From NCBI RefSeq assembly GCF_020531945.1, contig NZ_JAJATZ010000007.1:62001-126000 (forward strand): a DNA stretch of 64,000 bases, in the 5' to 3' direction. This DNA comes from Loktanella gaetbuli. Its GTDB lineage: Bacteria; Pseudomonadota; Alphaproteobacteria; Rhodobacterales; Rhodobacteraceae. Of this stretch, positions 29,759 to 38,237 are shown in pieces. Every line of letters starts with the position of its first letter. Position 1 is the first letter of the stretch. Both the position numbers and the translations under genes were made by a program. Under the pieces are notes generated by a model. The model did no database searches. It was given only the letters and a program-made list of their open reading frames with translations, and was not told the origin of the DNA.

Positions 29759-30804
29759 GCGCGCAGCAGGTCGAGCAGATCGTCCACCGCCTGATCGTCG
29801 CCTGACCAGTCGGCGACCAGCCGTCCGGTCAGCATCTCTTCGGGGTCACCGACATGGGGATCGCCGCCCATCACGTAGTAGAGCGCCCCGCCGTTCAGCG
29901 CCCTGGCGTGAACCGCACGCGGCGCGTCAAAGAACAGCAGGTTCGCGGGTGGATCAAACAGGACCTGCACATGGGGCATTTGCTGCAAACCGCGCAGCAG
30001 CCGCTGACCACGGGCATTTGCGCTACGCGCCATGTCCAGCCACAGATCGCCCGACAGATAGGCCTGCATCTGCGCCGACAGGTAGCGGTGCTTGGAAAAC
30101 AGATGTGCGCCCCGCTTGCGTCGCAGTTCGAACGTGGCGGCATCGGCCGGGTCAAAGAATACGCAGGCCTCCACACCCAGCAGACCGTTTTTCGTGCCAC
30201 CGAAACAGACGGCATCGACGCCGGCCTTCCACGTCATTTCGGCAGGGGTGCAGTCCAGCGCCACGAGGGCATTGGCAAACCGTGCACCGTCCAGATGCAC
30301 CTTCAGCCCGTATTCATGCGCGACCGCCGAGAGTGCCGCGATTTCGGCGCAACTGTGGACAGTGCCTTTTTCGGTGGCTTGCGTGATGCTGACGGGGCCG
30401 CGTTGCGGGCCGTGCACCCCACGCGTTTCCTCGGCCATGATCGCGCGGCGCAGGGTGTCGGGCGTCATCTTGGCCGCAACAGCCTCGACCAGCGTCAGCT
30501 TGGCACCTCCGGTGAAAAATTCGGGGGCGTTGCATTCATCCTCCTGGATGTGGGCCATCGGGGTGCAGAACACCGTCTGCCAGGGATTGCACAGCGCCGC
30601 GAGTGTCAGCGCATTGGCCGCCGTGCCGGTCGCCACCAGATAGACCGCTGCCTGCGGTGCCTCGAAAATCTCGCGAATCTGGGCGCGGACTTCTTCCATG
30701 ATCGGGTCGGCACCATAGGCGCTGGCATAGCCGTCGTTGGCGCGCATCAGGGCGCGCATGACATTGGGGTGGGCAGGCCCGCCGTTGTCAGAGGCAAAGA
30801 ACAT
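29755..30804 (-). CDS. ltaE: Low-specificity L-threonine aldolase
   Basis: This 349-residue PLP enzyme splits threonine or allo-threonine into glycine and acetaldehyde. It begins MFFASDNGGPAHPNVM, the family start. The DGARFANA motif contains the PLP-contacting aspartate, and the Schiff-base lysine lies in CFGGTKNGLLG. The ATG at 30802-30804 overlaps the stop of ycgN (TGATG), indicating co-translation. A longer in-frame ATG exists within ycgN but would remove the typical N-terminus. Confidence 0.93.
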   Translation of the reverse strand: MFFASDNGGPAHPNVMRALMRANDGYASAYGADPIMEEVRAQIREIFEAPQAAVYLVATGTAANALTLAALCNPWQTVFCTPMAHIQEDECNAPEFFTGGAKLTLVEAVAAKMTPDTLRRAIMAEETRGVHGPQRGPVSITQATEKGTVHSCAEIAALSAVAHEYGLKVHLDGARFANALVALDCTPAEMTWKAGVDAVCFGGTKNGLLGVEACVFFDPADAATFELRRKRGAHLFSKHRYLSAQMQAYLSGDLWLDMARSANARGQRLLRGLQQMPHVQVLFDPPANLLFFDAPRAVHARALNGGALYYVMGGDPHVGDPEEMLTGRLVADWSGDDQAVDDLLDLLRA

Positions 30805-31271
30805 CAGGTCGGCTCCTCGATGATGTGGTCTTCCCAGTCTTCGTCCGCGACTTCCCACTCGGACAGGGTCTCGCCGCGCATGGTGACGCCGGCGGTGTGC
30901 GGACTGTCGGCATCGCCGCTGATCAGCGGGTGCCAGTCATACAGTTTGCGGCCTTCGGTCAGCAACCGGTAGGCGCAGGTCTGCGGCAACCAGTACATGT
31001 TGTCCGCAATGGTTTTCGGGGTCAGCACGATGCATTCCGGCACGAACTGGTGGCGCACCGGATATTGGCTGCACAAACAGCTTTCGTTATCCAGCAGCCG
31101 GCAGGCGACGCGGGTCAGCGCGACTTCGCCGGTGTCCTCGTCCTCCAGCTTGTTCAGGCAGCATTTGCCGCAGCCGTCGCACAGGGCCTCCCACTCGGGG
31201 CGGGTCATCTTGGCCATGGGCACGTTTTCCCAGAACCGCGGCCGCAGGCCGGTGCGCGTGATTTCAGCCAT
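30804..31271 (-). CDS. ycgN: YcgN family cysteine-cluster protein (UPF0260)
   Basis: This 155-residue protein has the family's cysteine-rich pattern: ALCDGCGKCCLNKLED near the N-terminus, CRLLDNESCLCSQY in the middle, and CAYRLLTEGR later. The cysteine spacing suggests a metal or Fe-S site, but the function is unknown. It overlaps ribF upstream by 8 bp and ltaE downstream by 1 bp, so it sits in a compact ribF-ycgN-ltaE unit. Confidence 0.92.
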   Translation of the reverse strand: MAEITRTGLRPRFWENVPMAKMTRPEWEALCDGCGKCCLNKLEDEDTGEVALTRVACRLLDNESCLCSQYPVRHQFVPECIVLTPKTIADNMYWLPQTCAYRLLTEGRKLYDWHPLISGDADSPHTAGVTMRGETLSEWEVADEDWEDHIIEEPT

Positions 31272-32202
31272 TGGTCAGGATGTCCCGCGCACGGGCGCAA
31301 TCGGCGTCCATCTGGGTGATCAGCGCATCAAGGCTGTCGAACTTTTCTTCGCCGCGCAGGTATTCCACCAGCCCGACCGAGATTTCGGCACCGTAAAGGT
31401 CGCCCTTGAAATCAAACAGGAACGTTTCGCAATTGGGCAGGTTTTCACCGAACATCGGCCGCACCCCGATCGAGGCCGCACCGTGATAGCTGCCGGCATG
31501 TGGACCCTCATGAACGTCGACGACCACGGCATAGACGCCGAATTTCGGGGGATGCAGGCCAGCGATGCTCATGTTGGCGGTGGGATATCCCAGATCGCGC
31601 CCGCGCTGGTCGCCGCGAATGACCTCGCCCACGATGCGGTGGCGGTGGCCCAGCATGGCAGCCGCATCGCGCGGGCGCCCATCGGTCAGCGCCGTACGGA
31701 TCGCGGTCGAACTGATGCGCCCGTCGTCGTTCTTGACCATCGGAACGACTGTCACACCGAACCCCATCTCTGCGCCAAAGGTCATCAGGTCCTGCGCCGT
31801 GCCGGCCCTGTCTTTGCCGAAACAGAAATCCTGCCCCACGACCACATGGGCCAGACCCAGCCTGTCGTGAATAATCTTTTGCGCGAACTCTCTGGGCGTC
31901 AGTGCCACAAGCGCCGGGTTGAAAGGCACCTCGTAGAGTTTTTCCACGCCCAGTTTCCCCAGCGCCTCGGCGCGGGCAGCGGCGTTCATCAGCCGAAACG
32001 GTGCTGCGTCCCGCGCAAACAACTGGCGCGGATGCGGCTCGAATGTCATCACGCCCAGCGGTGCGCCGGCGGATTGTGCGGCAGCGCGTGCAATGTCGAT
32101 CACCGCGCGATGCCCCAGATGGACACCGTCAAAGTTACCGACGGCCGCAGCAGCACCGCGGTCGGCCGGGTCGATGTAAAGTGTGTCTCTGATGATGCGC
32201 AT
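31264..32202 (-). CDS. ribF: Bifunctional riboflavin kinase / FAD synthetase
   Basis: This 312-residue enzyme converts riboflavin to FMN and then FAD. The N-terminal nucleotidyltransferase domain has AAVGNFDGVHLGH (residues about 20-32) and FEPHPRQLF. The C-terminal riboflavin kinase domain has GRDLGYPTANMSI and GVYAVVVDV. It overlaps ycgN by 8 bp and follows the MaoC gene by 36 bp on the same strand. Confidence 0.96.
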   Translation of the reverse strand: MRIIRDTLYIDPADRGAAAAVGNFDGVHLGHRAVIDIARAAAQSAGAPLGVMTFEPHPRQLFARDAAPFRLMNAAARAEALGKLGVEKLYEVPFNPALVALTPREFAQKIIHDRLGLAHVVVGQDFCFGKDRAGTAQDLMTFGAEMGFGVTVVPMVKNDDGRISSTAIRTALTDGRPRDAAAMLGHRHRIVGEVIRGDQRGRDLGYPTANMSIAGLHPPKFGVYAVVVDVHEGPHAGSYHGAASIGVRPMFGENLPNCETFLFDFKGDLYGAEISVGLVEYLRGEEKFDSLDALITQMDADCARARDILTNG

Positions 32203-32238
32203 GTGCGAGGCGTATCGCGCGCGCGGGGTCAGCGCAAG

Positions 32239-32691
32239 TTAGTCGAACTTGCCCGAAGGGGCCAAAACAGTCGCCTCGCCGGTCAGGACCTTCTTGCCGT
32301 CCACCAGACAGCGCGTTTCCATTGTCACGCGCCGCCGGGCGTAGTCGATGGCCGTCACCTCGACCTCGGCCAGCACCATGTCGCCCGGGCGCACGGGGGC
32401 CAGGAATTTCAGCGTTTGTCCCATGTACACGGTGCCATGTCCCGGCAGCTGTTCGCCGATCACGGCGGAAATCAGCCCGGCCGTCAGCATCCCATGCGCG
32501 ATGCGCCCGGCAAAGATCGTATCCTGCGCATAATCGTCGTCCAGATGCACCGGGTTATGGTCGGTTGTGACCTGAGCGAACATCTCGATGTCCGCGTCGG
32601 TCACCACCTTGCGCAGGGACCGGACCATGCCGACCTCGATATCCTCGATGACGATTGTCCCACGGGGCATATTGTCCAGCATATCCATCAT
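32239..32691 (-). CDS. MaoC family dehydratase (hotdog fold)
   Basis: This 150-residue single hotdog-domain protein has the R-hydratase-type motif. The catalytic aspartate/asparagine-histidine lie in TTDHNPVHLDDDYA, followed by FAGRIAHGMLTAGLIS. Such proteins hydrate trans-2-enoyl-CoA to 3-hydroxyacyl-CoA. Two adjacent ATG codons (32689-32691 and 32686-32688) are possible starts. A perfect 10-bp inverted repeat lies just upstream (32697-32744), a likely control site. Confidence 0.9.
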   Translation of the reverse strand: MMDMLDNMPRGTIVIEDIEVGMVRSLRKVVTDADIEMFAQVTTDHNPVHLDDDYAQDTIFAGRIAHGMLTAGLISAVIGEQLPGHGTVYMGQTLKFLAPVRPGDMVLAEVEVTAIDYARRRVTMETRCLVDGKKVLTGEATVLAPSGKFD

Positions 32692-32696
32692 CCATC

Positions 32697-32744
32697 ACGC
32701 AACAAAAAGCTATTGTGTGTAACTACCACGAAACTTTGTTGCGT
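32697..32744. promoter_or_regulatory. Inverted repeat upstream of the MaoC gene, possible operator
   Basis: ACGCAACAAA at 32697-32706 is matched by its exact reverse complement TTTGTTGCGT at 32735-32744, with 28 bp between. The left arm begins 6 bp before the MaoC start codon. A 14-bp stretch around the right arm (GAAACTTTGTTGCG, 32730-32743) occurs identically at 52679-52692, upstream of the lrp-type regulator gene. A regulator-binding role is an inference. Confidence 0.5.
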
Positions 32745-32767
32745 CAAGGCTTGATGGGCACTTTGGT

Positions 32768-33643
32768 CTAGCGCAGGTGCCCAATCGAGAATGTTGGCGA
32801 AACCATTTCGGCATCGAGGTAGCGCGACAGCGCATCGGGATCGGGTCCAGCGGTTTCAGTCAGCGTCTCTGCTGCGGCCAGACCGCCCGTGATGAACAGC
32901 GTATCCAGATCCTCCTGCTGGCCGCCCAGAACGTCGGTCCGGATACCGTCGCCGATGCAGATGATCCGCGATTTGTCCAGCTCGGGGTCGATCTGCGCCA
33001 GCCTGCGGCGTGCCAGATCGTAGATCGGGGGATGCGGCTTGCCGAAATACAGGCTTTCGCCGCCCATTTCCGTGTAGAGCTGTGCCAGCGCGCCCGCGCA
33101 CCATTCTCGTGTCTCGCCGCGGTCGACCACGATATCGGGGTTGGCACAGAGCAATTTCAGACTGCGCTGCTTGGCTGCGAGGAATTGCGGGCGGTAGGTG
33201 TCGGGATGGGCCATCGGGTCGAACGGGCCGCAACATACGATCCCATCCGCCTCGTCCAGCGGGACGCGGTTGATGGTCATCGGGTCGTCGAGGATATCCA
33301 TCGGCTTGAAGAAAGCTGCGTCATGGTCCTCTCCGATGAACCAGACATTGGACCCGACCGCCCCCTTGAACATGGCCGCCCGGGCCGAATCGCCTGATGT
33401 CGCGATCGCGTCGAACGCGTCGTCAGGCACGCCCATGCCGTTGATCTGTTTGTGCACCGAGGACCAGGGACGCGGCGAATTGGTCACCAGGATGACCCGC
33501 CCGCCCGCACGGCGATAATTCTGCATCGCCGTGACCGCTGCCGGATGCGCCCTGATTCCGTCGTGCATGCAGCCCCACAGGTCGACAAAGGCGGCGTCGT
33601 AATCGCCCGCCACATCCAGAAAGCTGTTGATGATCTGTGTCAT
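32768..33643 (-). CDS. TIGR01459-type HAD-superfamily hydrolase
   Basis: This 291-residue HAD phosphatase has motif I AAFVDLWGCMHDG, motif II LVTNSPRP and motif IV CIGDGIRTDVLGG. The NagD-like cap region lies between. It matches the TIGR01459 family typical of alphaproteobacteria, where the first motif reads DxWGxxHDG. The substrate is unknown. It sits 76 bp upstream of the MaoC gene on the same strand. Confidence 0.9.
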   Translation of the reverse strand: MTQIINSFLDVAGDYDAAFVDLWGCMHDGIRAHPAAVTAMQNYRRAGGRVILVTNSPRPWSSVHKQINGMGVPDDAFDAIATSGDSARAAMFKGAVGSNVWFIGEDHDAAFFKPMDILDDPMTINRVPLDEADGIVCCGPFDPMAHPDTYRPQFLAAKQRSLKLLCANPDIVVDRGETREWCAGALAQLYTEMGGESLYFGKPHPPIYDLARRRLAQIDPELDKSRIICIGDGIRTDVLGGQQEDLDTLFITGGLAAAETLTETAGPDPDALSRYLDAEMVSPTFSIGHLR

Positions 33644-33671
33644 GTGGCGGGACCTCTTGATGATGCGGTGG

Positions 33672-33726
33672 CCGATTTTTCGCGAAAAATCGGTGCCTCC
33701 GGCGGGAGTATTTTGGGCAAGATGAT
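33672..33726. repeat. Dispersed intergenic palindromic element, copy 2
   Basis: The same 22-bp palindrome found at 2092-2113 occupies 33672-33693. It is followed by TGCCTCCGGCGGGAG and TATTTTGGGCAAGATGA. It fills the spacer between the HAD gene and the Mn-pyrophosphatase gene. Confidence 0.7.
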
Positions 33727-33739
33727 GCGCAGACTGCGC

Positions 33740-34657
33740 TTATTTCTTCAGGTTCGGGATGATCTGTTTCTTGCGGCTCATCACGCCGGGCAACACGACC
33801 GTGTCGCCCTCGGGCTTGGCGTCAAAGCTGGCGCGCGCCACGTCCTTGGTCAGATCGTTGGGCAACAGCATCGTGGCCTCTTCGTTCAGAATGTCCACGA
33901 CAAAGAGCAGGACCTGATCAACGCCGTCTTCCTCTGCCACGGCGGGCATGGCGGCCATCAGGGCGTCCTTGCGGTCCAGCACGGCCTTGGGCGACGTGGT
34001 TTCCAGCACGCTGACGCGGAACTTGGTGCCGTCGACCTCGTATTCCTTGGAATCCATGCGCAGCAGTTCCGCATCCGAAAACGCGCTGACGTCGGATTTG
34101 GCGGCGAACATTTCGTCAGCGTAGGCCGCGATATCGACGTTGAGGTCGGTGGCCAGTTGTTCGGCCAATGCGCGGTCGGTCGGCGTCGTGGTGGGCGACC
34201 GGAAATGCAGCGTGTCGGACAGGATGCAGGACAGCATCAGGCCCTTGATGCCTTCGGGCATCGTGGCGGCCTTGTCGCCCATCAGCTGGTGCATGATGGT
34301 GGCGGTGCAGGCCAGCGGGCGGATCGTGATGTCGATCGGGCCCTTGGTCTTGATGCCGCCGACCAGCAGGTGGTGGTCGATGATGCCGCGGATATCGGCG
34401 TCAATGATGCTGGCGGGCAGTTCGGCGGGGTTGTTGGTGTCGACGATGACGCAAGCCTGGCCTGCGTCGACATCCGCGATGATTTCGGGCTGTGCGAACC
34501 CCCAGCGGTCGATGACGAATGCGGCCTCGGTGTTGGGCGTGCCCAGCAGCACAGCCTTTGCATCGACGCCAGCGTCGTTCAGAAACCATTCCCAGATCAG
34601 AGGCGATCCGGTCGAATCGGTGTCAGGGGACTTGTGGCCGAAAATCAGGGTGGTCAT
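33740..34657 (-). CDS. ppaC: Manganese-dependent inorganic pyrophosphatase (family II)
   Basis: This 305-residue DHH-superfamily enzyme hydrolyses pyrophosphate. Metal ligands are visible in FGHKSPDTDSTGS (residues 6-18), in VDTNNP, and in the DHH motif IIDHHLLVGG near residue 95. The C-terminal DHHA2 domain ends with PGVMSRKKQIIPNL, the substrate-binding SRKKQ motif. Family II enzymes use Mn or Co rather than Mg. Family I Ppa could also exist outside this window. Confidence 0.95.
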   Translation of the reverse strand: MTTLIFGHKSPDTDSTGSPLIWEWFLNDAGVDAKAVLLGTPNTEAAFVIDRWGFAQPEIIADVDAGQACVIVDTNNPAELPASIIDADIRGIIDHHLLVGGIKTKGPIDITIRPLACTATIMHQLMGDKAATMPEGIKGLMLSCILSDTLHFRSPTTTPTDRALAEQLATDLNVDIAAYADEMFAAKSDVSAFSDAELLRMDSKEYEVDGTKFRVSVLETTSPKAVLDRKDALMAAMPAVAEEDGVDQVLLFVVDILNEEATMLLPNDLTKDVARASFDAKPEGDTVVLPGVMSRKKQIIPNLKK

Positions 34658-34729
34658 GGTATATGCCTCATGGAATGCGGATTTGGGGCCTTATAGGTCG
34701 GAGTGCCGCGGGTGTCACGGGGGCGTGCA

Positions 34730-35386
34730 ATGCCACGGGAAAGCGATCTGTATCCGCCGCTCAAGGCCTGGTTCGCGGCGCAGGGATATACCGTCAAGGG
34801 AGAGGTTGGTGCCGCTGACCTGGTGGCGCGCAAGGGCGATGAGATCATCGTCGTCGAATTGAAGCTGGGGTTTTCGCTGACGCTTTTTCATCAGGCGATG
34901 GACCGGCTGGCCGTGAGCGACACGGTCTATGTCGCCGTTCCGGCCGGGGGCAAGGCCAAGCCCTTCGCGGCAAATGTGAAACTGTCCCGGCGTCTGGGTC
35001 TGGGCGTCCTGTCGGTGCGGCTGCGCGACGGATTCGTCGAAGCCCACGCCAGCCCCGGCAACTATACCCCGCGCAAATCTCCCAAAAAGATCAAGCGCCT
35101 GAAGAAGGCGTTCGACCGGTTGCAAGGTGACCCCAACGCGGGCGGTGCCACGCGCCACGGATTGATTACCGGATACCGTCAGGACGCGATCACCTGCGCG
35201 CGGTTTCTGGCGGTGCACGGCCCGTCGGGTGGTGCCCGGATCAAGGATTGGGCCGAGGTGCCGGATGCCACGGCCATCATGGCCGCCAACCATTATGGCT
35301 GGTTCACGCGGGTGTCGCGCGGGGTCTATGACCTGACCGCATCGGGACGAACGGCCCTGGCCGATTGGGGGGATGTCGGCGACTAG
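34730..35386 (+). CDS. DUF2161 protein with PD-(D/E)XK nuclease-like fold
   Basis: This protein of about 218 residues starts MPRESDLYPPLKAWFAAQGY. The nuclease-like core is in GEVGAADLVARKGDEI and VVELKLGFSL, giving the D...ExK arrangement. A basic stretch (PRKSPKKIKRLKKAF) and a C-terminal winged-helix-like part follow. The ATG at 34730 was chosen over a GTG at 34703 because homology starts there. It diverges from ppaC and overlaps the convergent TraB/GumN gene by 4 bp. Function is unknown. Confidence 0.82.
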   Translation: MPRESDLYPPLKAWFAAQGYTVKGEVGAADLVARKGDEIIVVELKLGFSLTLFHQAMDRLAVSDTVYVAVPAGGKAKPFAANVKLSRRLGLGVLSVRLRDGFVEAHASPGNYTPRKSPKKIKRLKKAFDRLQGDPNAGGATRHGLITGYRQDAITCARFLAVHGPSGGARIKDWAEVPDATAIMAANHYGWFTRVSRGVYDLTASGRTALADWGDVGD

Positions 35387-36375
35387 AGCCCCGGCGTGAT
35401 CGTCCAGCCATCGGTTTCCAGCAGGCGCAGCACGCCCTGCGCGCCCGGCAGGTGACCCGCGCCGACGGCCAAAACGATGGTGTCATGCGCCTCTGCGGCG
35501 TTGGCGATGACGGGCATCCAGTCCAGGTTGCGGCGGGTCAGCAGGTCGTCCTCCATTTGGGCGAACAGCGTATCCGCCTCTTCCGGTGCCAGGCCTGGAA
35601 CCTGACGCGAGACCACGCGGCTCAGTTCCCACAGCTCGGCGATTTCGCCGGAAAAGTAACTGTCGAGCATCGTCGCGTTCATCGCGTTCGCGAGGTCCTC
35701 TGGCATGAACGAAAGGTTCAGCGCATCAATCTGATCATCGATCGGGTCGGCAGACATCAGAGAAAAGATCGTGTCCCAGGGTTCGACAGCCTGAACATCG
35801 ATATCGGCTGCCAGCGCGATATCGATCAATTTCGCATCGAGGCCCTGGCGGCCCTGTTGCAAGTCCGCCAGCGCACAGGTCGGCATGGCAAGGGTGAGCG
35901 ACAGATACCACGGTTGCATCTGTGCGGCTGCGGCCGCTGGCAGGCCGCGGGCCTCGACCGCGCGTGACAAGGCGATAAAGGCTTCTGGTTCCATCAGGTC
36001 GGTCAGCGAATTCCCGTCCGTCAGGAACAGCAGCGATGGGTCGCTTGCGATGGCGTCTGCCATTGCGGCCTCTTCCTCGGGACCTGCCTCGACCAGCAGA
36101 AGGTCTGCTGCGGTGATGGCGGGGGACAATTGCACTGCGATCGGGGCCAGTCGGGGGTCATACAGGTGCATTGTGCCTGCGATGGTGATGCGGTCATCGC
36201 CGCGCGTTGCGGTCCAGATCGTGCCGCTGCCATAGGGCGTCGCCGCTGCGGCTGTCGTCACCTCCAGTCGTTCCGCCGCTGACAGGCGGGTGCGCACGTC
36301 ATCGCCTGCACAGGCCGCAATGGCCTGTGTCGCGCTGACAAGGGCCATCAGGGTCAGGGGAATCAACTGTCGCAT
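35383..36375 (-). CDS. TraB/GumN family protein
   Basis: This 330-residue secreted protein has a signal peptide (MRQLIPLTLMALVSATQAIA). The TraB/GumN domain follows, with IAGTMHLYDPRL near residue 65 and LAVGAGHLPGAQGVLRLLE near the C-terminus. These two GxxH elements are thought to form a metalloprotease-like or hydrolase-like site in the family. Its role is unknown. The gene is followed upstream by a 281-bp spacer to the beta-helix gene. Confidence 0.88.
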   Translation of the reverse strand: MRQLIPLTLMALVSATQAIAACAGDDVRTRLSAAERLEVTTAAAATPYGSGTIWTATRGDDRITIAGTMHLYDPRLAPIAVQLSPAITAADLLLVEAGPEEEAAMADAIASDPSLLFLTDGNSLTDLMEPEAFIALSRAVEARGLPAAAAAQMQPWYLSLTLAMPTCALADLQQGRQGLDAKLIDIALAADIDVQAVEPWDTIFSLMSADPIDDQIDALNLSFMPEDLANAMNATMLDSYFSGEIAELWELSRVVSRQVPGLAPEEADTLFAQMEDDLLTRRNLDWMPVIANAAEAHDTIVLAVGAGHLPGAQGVLRLLETDGWTITPGL

Positions 36376-36656
36376 TTTGGCCTCGGTTCGCTGGGGGTGT
36401 CCGGTGATCCTGCCCCGGACGATTTTGCGCGATCATAGGTTGCCGCGCCAGGATCGGCCAGCGCCTGATCCGCACCAAGTGGTTTGTCGCCTGCCGCACG
36501 CGGTGGACGAAGGCGAGAGCGTCTGCGGGAGGGGGCGGACACCAACACTGGCCTTTGATCAATGGTGAACTGCATGGGGCTGATCGCGGCACGCGCTTGG
36601 GCGGGTGGCGCGCATCGTGGTGTGCCCGCCGCACCGTGTGCGGCGGGCAAGTGGGG
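36376..36656. other. Non-coding spacer with a strong hairpin
   Basis: This 281-bp region contains no convincing gene. At 36624-36648 there is a perfect 11-bp stem (GCCCGCCGCAC / GTGCGGCGGGC) with a 3-base loop, 9 bp after the end of the beta-helix gene. It lacks a T run, so it may be a weak or Rho-assisted terminator. The promoter of the TraB/GumN gene must lie in the left part. Confidence 0.6.
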
Positions 36657-38060
36657 TCAGGGCAGGGTGACGCCGTCCAGATCCATGCCGTCGGACAGGT
36701 TGGCGCGGATCAGCGTTGCGCTGCCTGCGCCCGCGTCCTCTTGGACCAGTTCCAGGCCGGTATCGTCGCTATCGTCGTTTGCCTCGGTGGACAGGTCGAC
36801 ACCCGTCAGGGCAAGGTCGCCCGCGTCGGCCTCTTCCAGCACGACGCCCTTGCCACCGTTGGCACGCGCCGTGATGGCCGTGGCCACCACAGTGACGTCG
36901 CCGGCATCCTCTTCGGACAGCTTGATCGCATCATCAGTGTTGCCTTCGGCCAAGGCCCCCACCAGCGTCAGCGTGATGTCGCCGGCACCTGCCTCGTCGA
37001 AATCCAATCCCTCGTCGGTGTTGTTCATGATCTGGCCGCCGGTCAAGGTCGCGATGATCGAACCGTCACCTGCCTCGTCCACGTCAAACCCGTCGTCCAG
37101 GTCGATGCCAAAAGCGTATTCGGCAACGGACCCGTCATCATGCAGATCAACCTCGCGTTCGATGCAGCGATCATCCGGCGATCCTGTGACCGGTCCGGGG
37201 GCGTCCGCCTCGGCCAGGACGCCGGGTTCGAATTCACCCTCATCGGGATCGGGCAGGAAACTGGCGACCACGGCAGGATCGCAATAGTTCCCGTTCAGGT
37301 CGTAATGGTTGTCGATCGAGGTCACGCGCACATCGCCTGCGTCGCCTTCGTCCAGTTCGACCCCGTCGGCCCCGACGCTAATGAACCGCGACGCGCTGGC
37401 ATGAAACGTGATGTCCCCATCACCGCGCTCGTCGACCCGCACGCCATCGGAGTCAAAGCTGCCGTGACCCGCGTTTTCGACGGTCACCCCGTTCAGTATC
37501 ACGGAAATGCTGGCGGCCGATCCATCGCCACCACCACCAGCGCCCGCGCCACAGGCATCCGCAAGTGAACAATCCGACAGGTGGATGCCGTGTCCGGCCA
37601 CGTCGCGCACGGTGACGTCCTGCAAGGTCAGGGTCACGGTACCTGTCGCATCCTGCGGGACGCCGACATAGATACCCTTGCCCGGCGTGCCGGTGGACTG
37701 GTTTGCGATATCAAATCCACCCGGCCCGGTGAAATTCAGCGCATGGATGGTCACATCAGCACCCTGCGCGATCGCCAGCAGTGTGAAATCGCCGTTTGCC
37801 ATCAGGGTCTGCCCGCGACCGATCAGTGTCAGTGGTGCCGCGCCGTCATAGGTTGCTGTCGCGTCCAGCGCGATGTCGCCCTCTGTCGTGATCAGGATGG
37901 TGGTGGGCGTGGTGGCAGCGCTGGCCTGGGCCAATGCCTCGGACAGGCTGCCGGGGCCGGTTGCCGCGTCGGTCGACACGACCAGGGGGGCGTGGACTGC
38001 GGCCAGCAGCGGTGTTGCGAGGGCTGCGGCCGCCACGCTTGTCATCAGGGTGCGAAACAT
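36657..38060 (-). CDS. Secreted acidic right-handed beta-helix repeat protein
   Basis: This 467-residue protein has a signal peptide (residues 1-21). Beta-helix-like rungs follow, including LTLIGRGQTLMANG and the VTIHALNFTG segment. From residue 205 on there are imperfect repeats of about 26-28 residues. Each pairs a DG(V/F)xxDE-like turn with GDxxxT strands, starting near 205, 232, 323, 349, 377, 403 and 433. The protein is very rich in Asp and Glu, suggesting calcium or salt-dependent folding. No catalytic motif was recognised. It is likely exported or surface-bound; the function is unknown. Confidence 0.7.
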   Translation of the reverse strand: MFRTLMTSVAAAALATPLLAAVHAPLVVSTDAATGPGSLSEALAQASAATTPTTILITTEGDIALDATATYDGAAPLTLIGRGQTLMANGDFTLLAIAQGADVTIHALNFTGPGGFDIANQSTGTPGKGIYVGVPQDATGTVTLTLQDVTVRDVAGHGIHLSDCSLADACGAGAGGGGDGSAASISVILNGVTVENAGHGSFDSDGVRVDERGDGDITFHASASRFISVGADGVELDEGDAGDVRVTSIDNHYDLNGNYCDPAVVASFLPDPDEGEFEPGVLAEADAPGPVTGSPDDRCIEREVDLHDDGSVAEYAFGIDLDDGFDVDEAGDGSIIATLTGGQIMNNTDEGLDFDEAGAGDITLTLVGALAEGNTDDAIKLSEEDAGDVTVVATAITARANGGKGVVLEEADAGDLALTGVDLSTEANDDSDDTGLELVQEDAGAGSATLIRANLSDGMDLDGVTLP

Positions 38061-38139
38061 GAAAGTGGTCCTTGTGATCTATCAATTCCGCCGGTGACGC
38101 TAACCCGCCGGTGAAACGATTTTGCGACACGCAAACCAG

Positions 38140-38168
38140 TTGACAGCTGCACTTCCCCTCCCTAACTA
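38140..38168 (+). promoter_or_regulatory. Predicted groESL promoter
   Basis: TTGACA at 38140-38145 is a perfect -35 box. A 17-bp spacer leads to TAACTA at 38163-38168, a weak -10 match. The CIRCE element begins 8 bp further on, so a repressor bound there would cover the start of transcription. Confidence 0.55.
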
Positions 38169-38175
38169 CACCCCG

Positions 38176-38202
38176 CTAGCACTCGACTTGGGTGAGTGCT
38201 AA
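38176..38202 (+). promoter_or_regulatory. CIRCE operator (HrcA-binding site)
   Basis: The half-sites CTAGCACTC (38176-38184) and GAGTGCTAA (38194-38202) are separated by 9 bp. This matches the CIRCE consensus at all but one base. HrcA represses chaperonin operons through this element in many bacteria. It lies 36 bp before the groES start. Confidence 0.93.
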
Positions 38203-38237
38203 CGAAATTGAAACATCAACGAAGGAAGGTCTTTCAG

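Noticed and set aside
36299..36634. A 111-codon reverse frame in the spacer between the TraB/GumN and beta-helix genes
   Set aside because: It is rich in Arg, Pro and Cys, has no recognisable domain or ribosome site, and overlaps the signal peptide region of the TraB/GumN gene in another frame.
36624..36648. Terminator call for the perfect 11-bp hairpin
   Set aside because: No T run follows on either strand, so it was described as a hairpin within the spacer rather than called as an intrinsic terminator.
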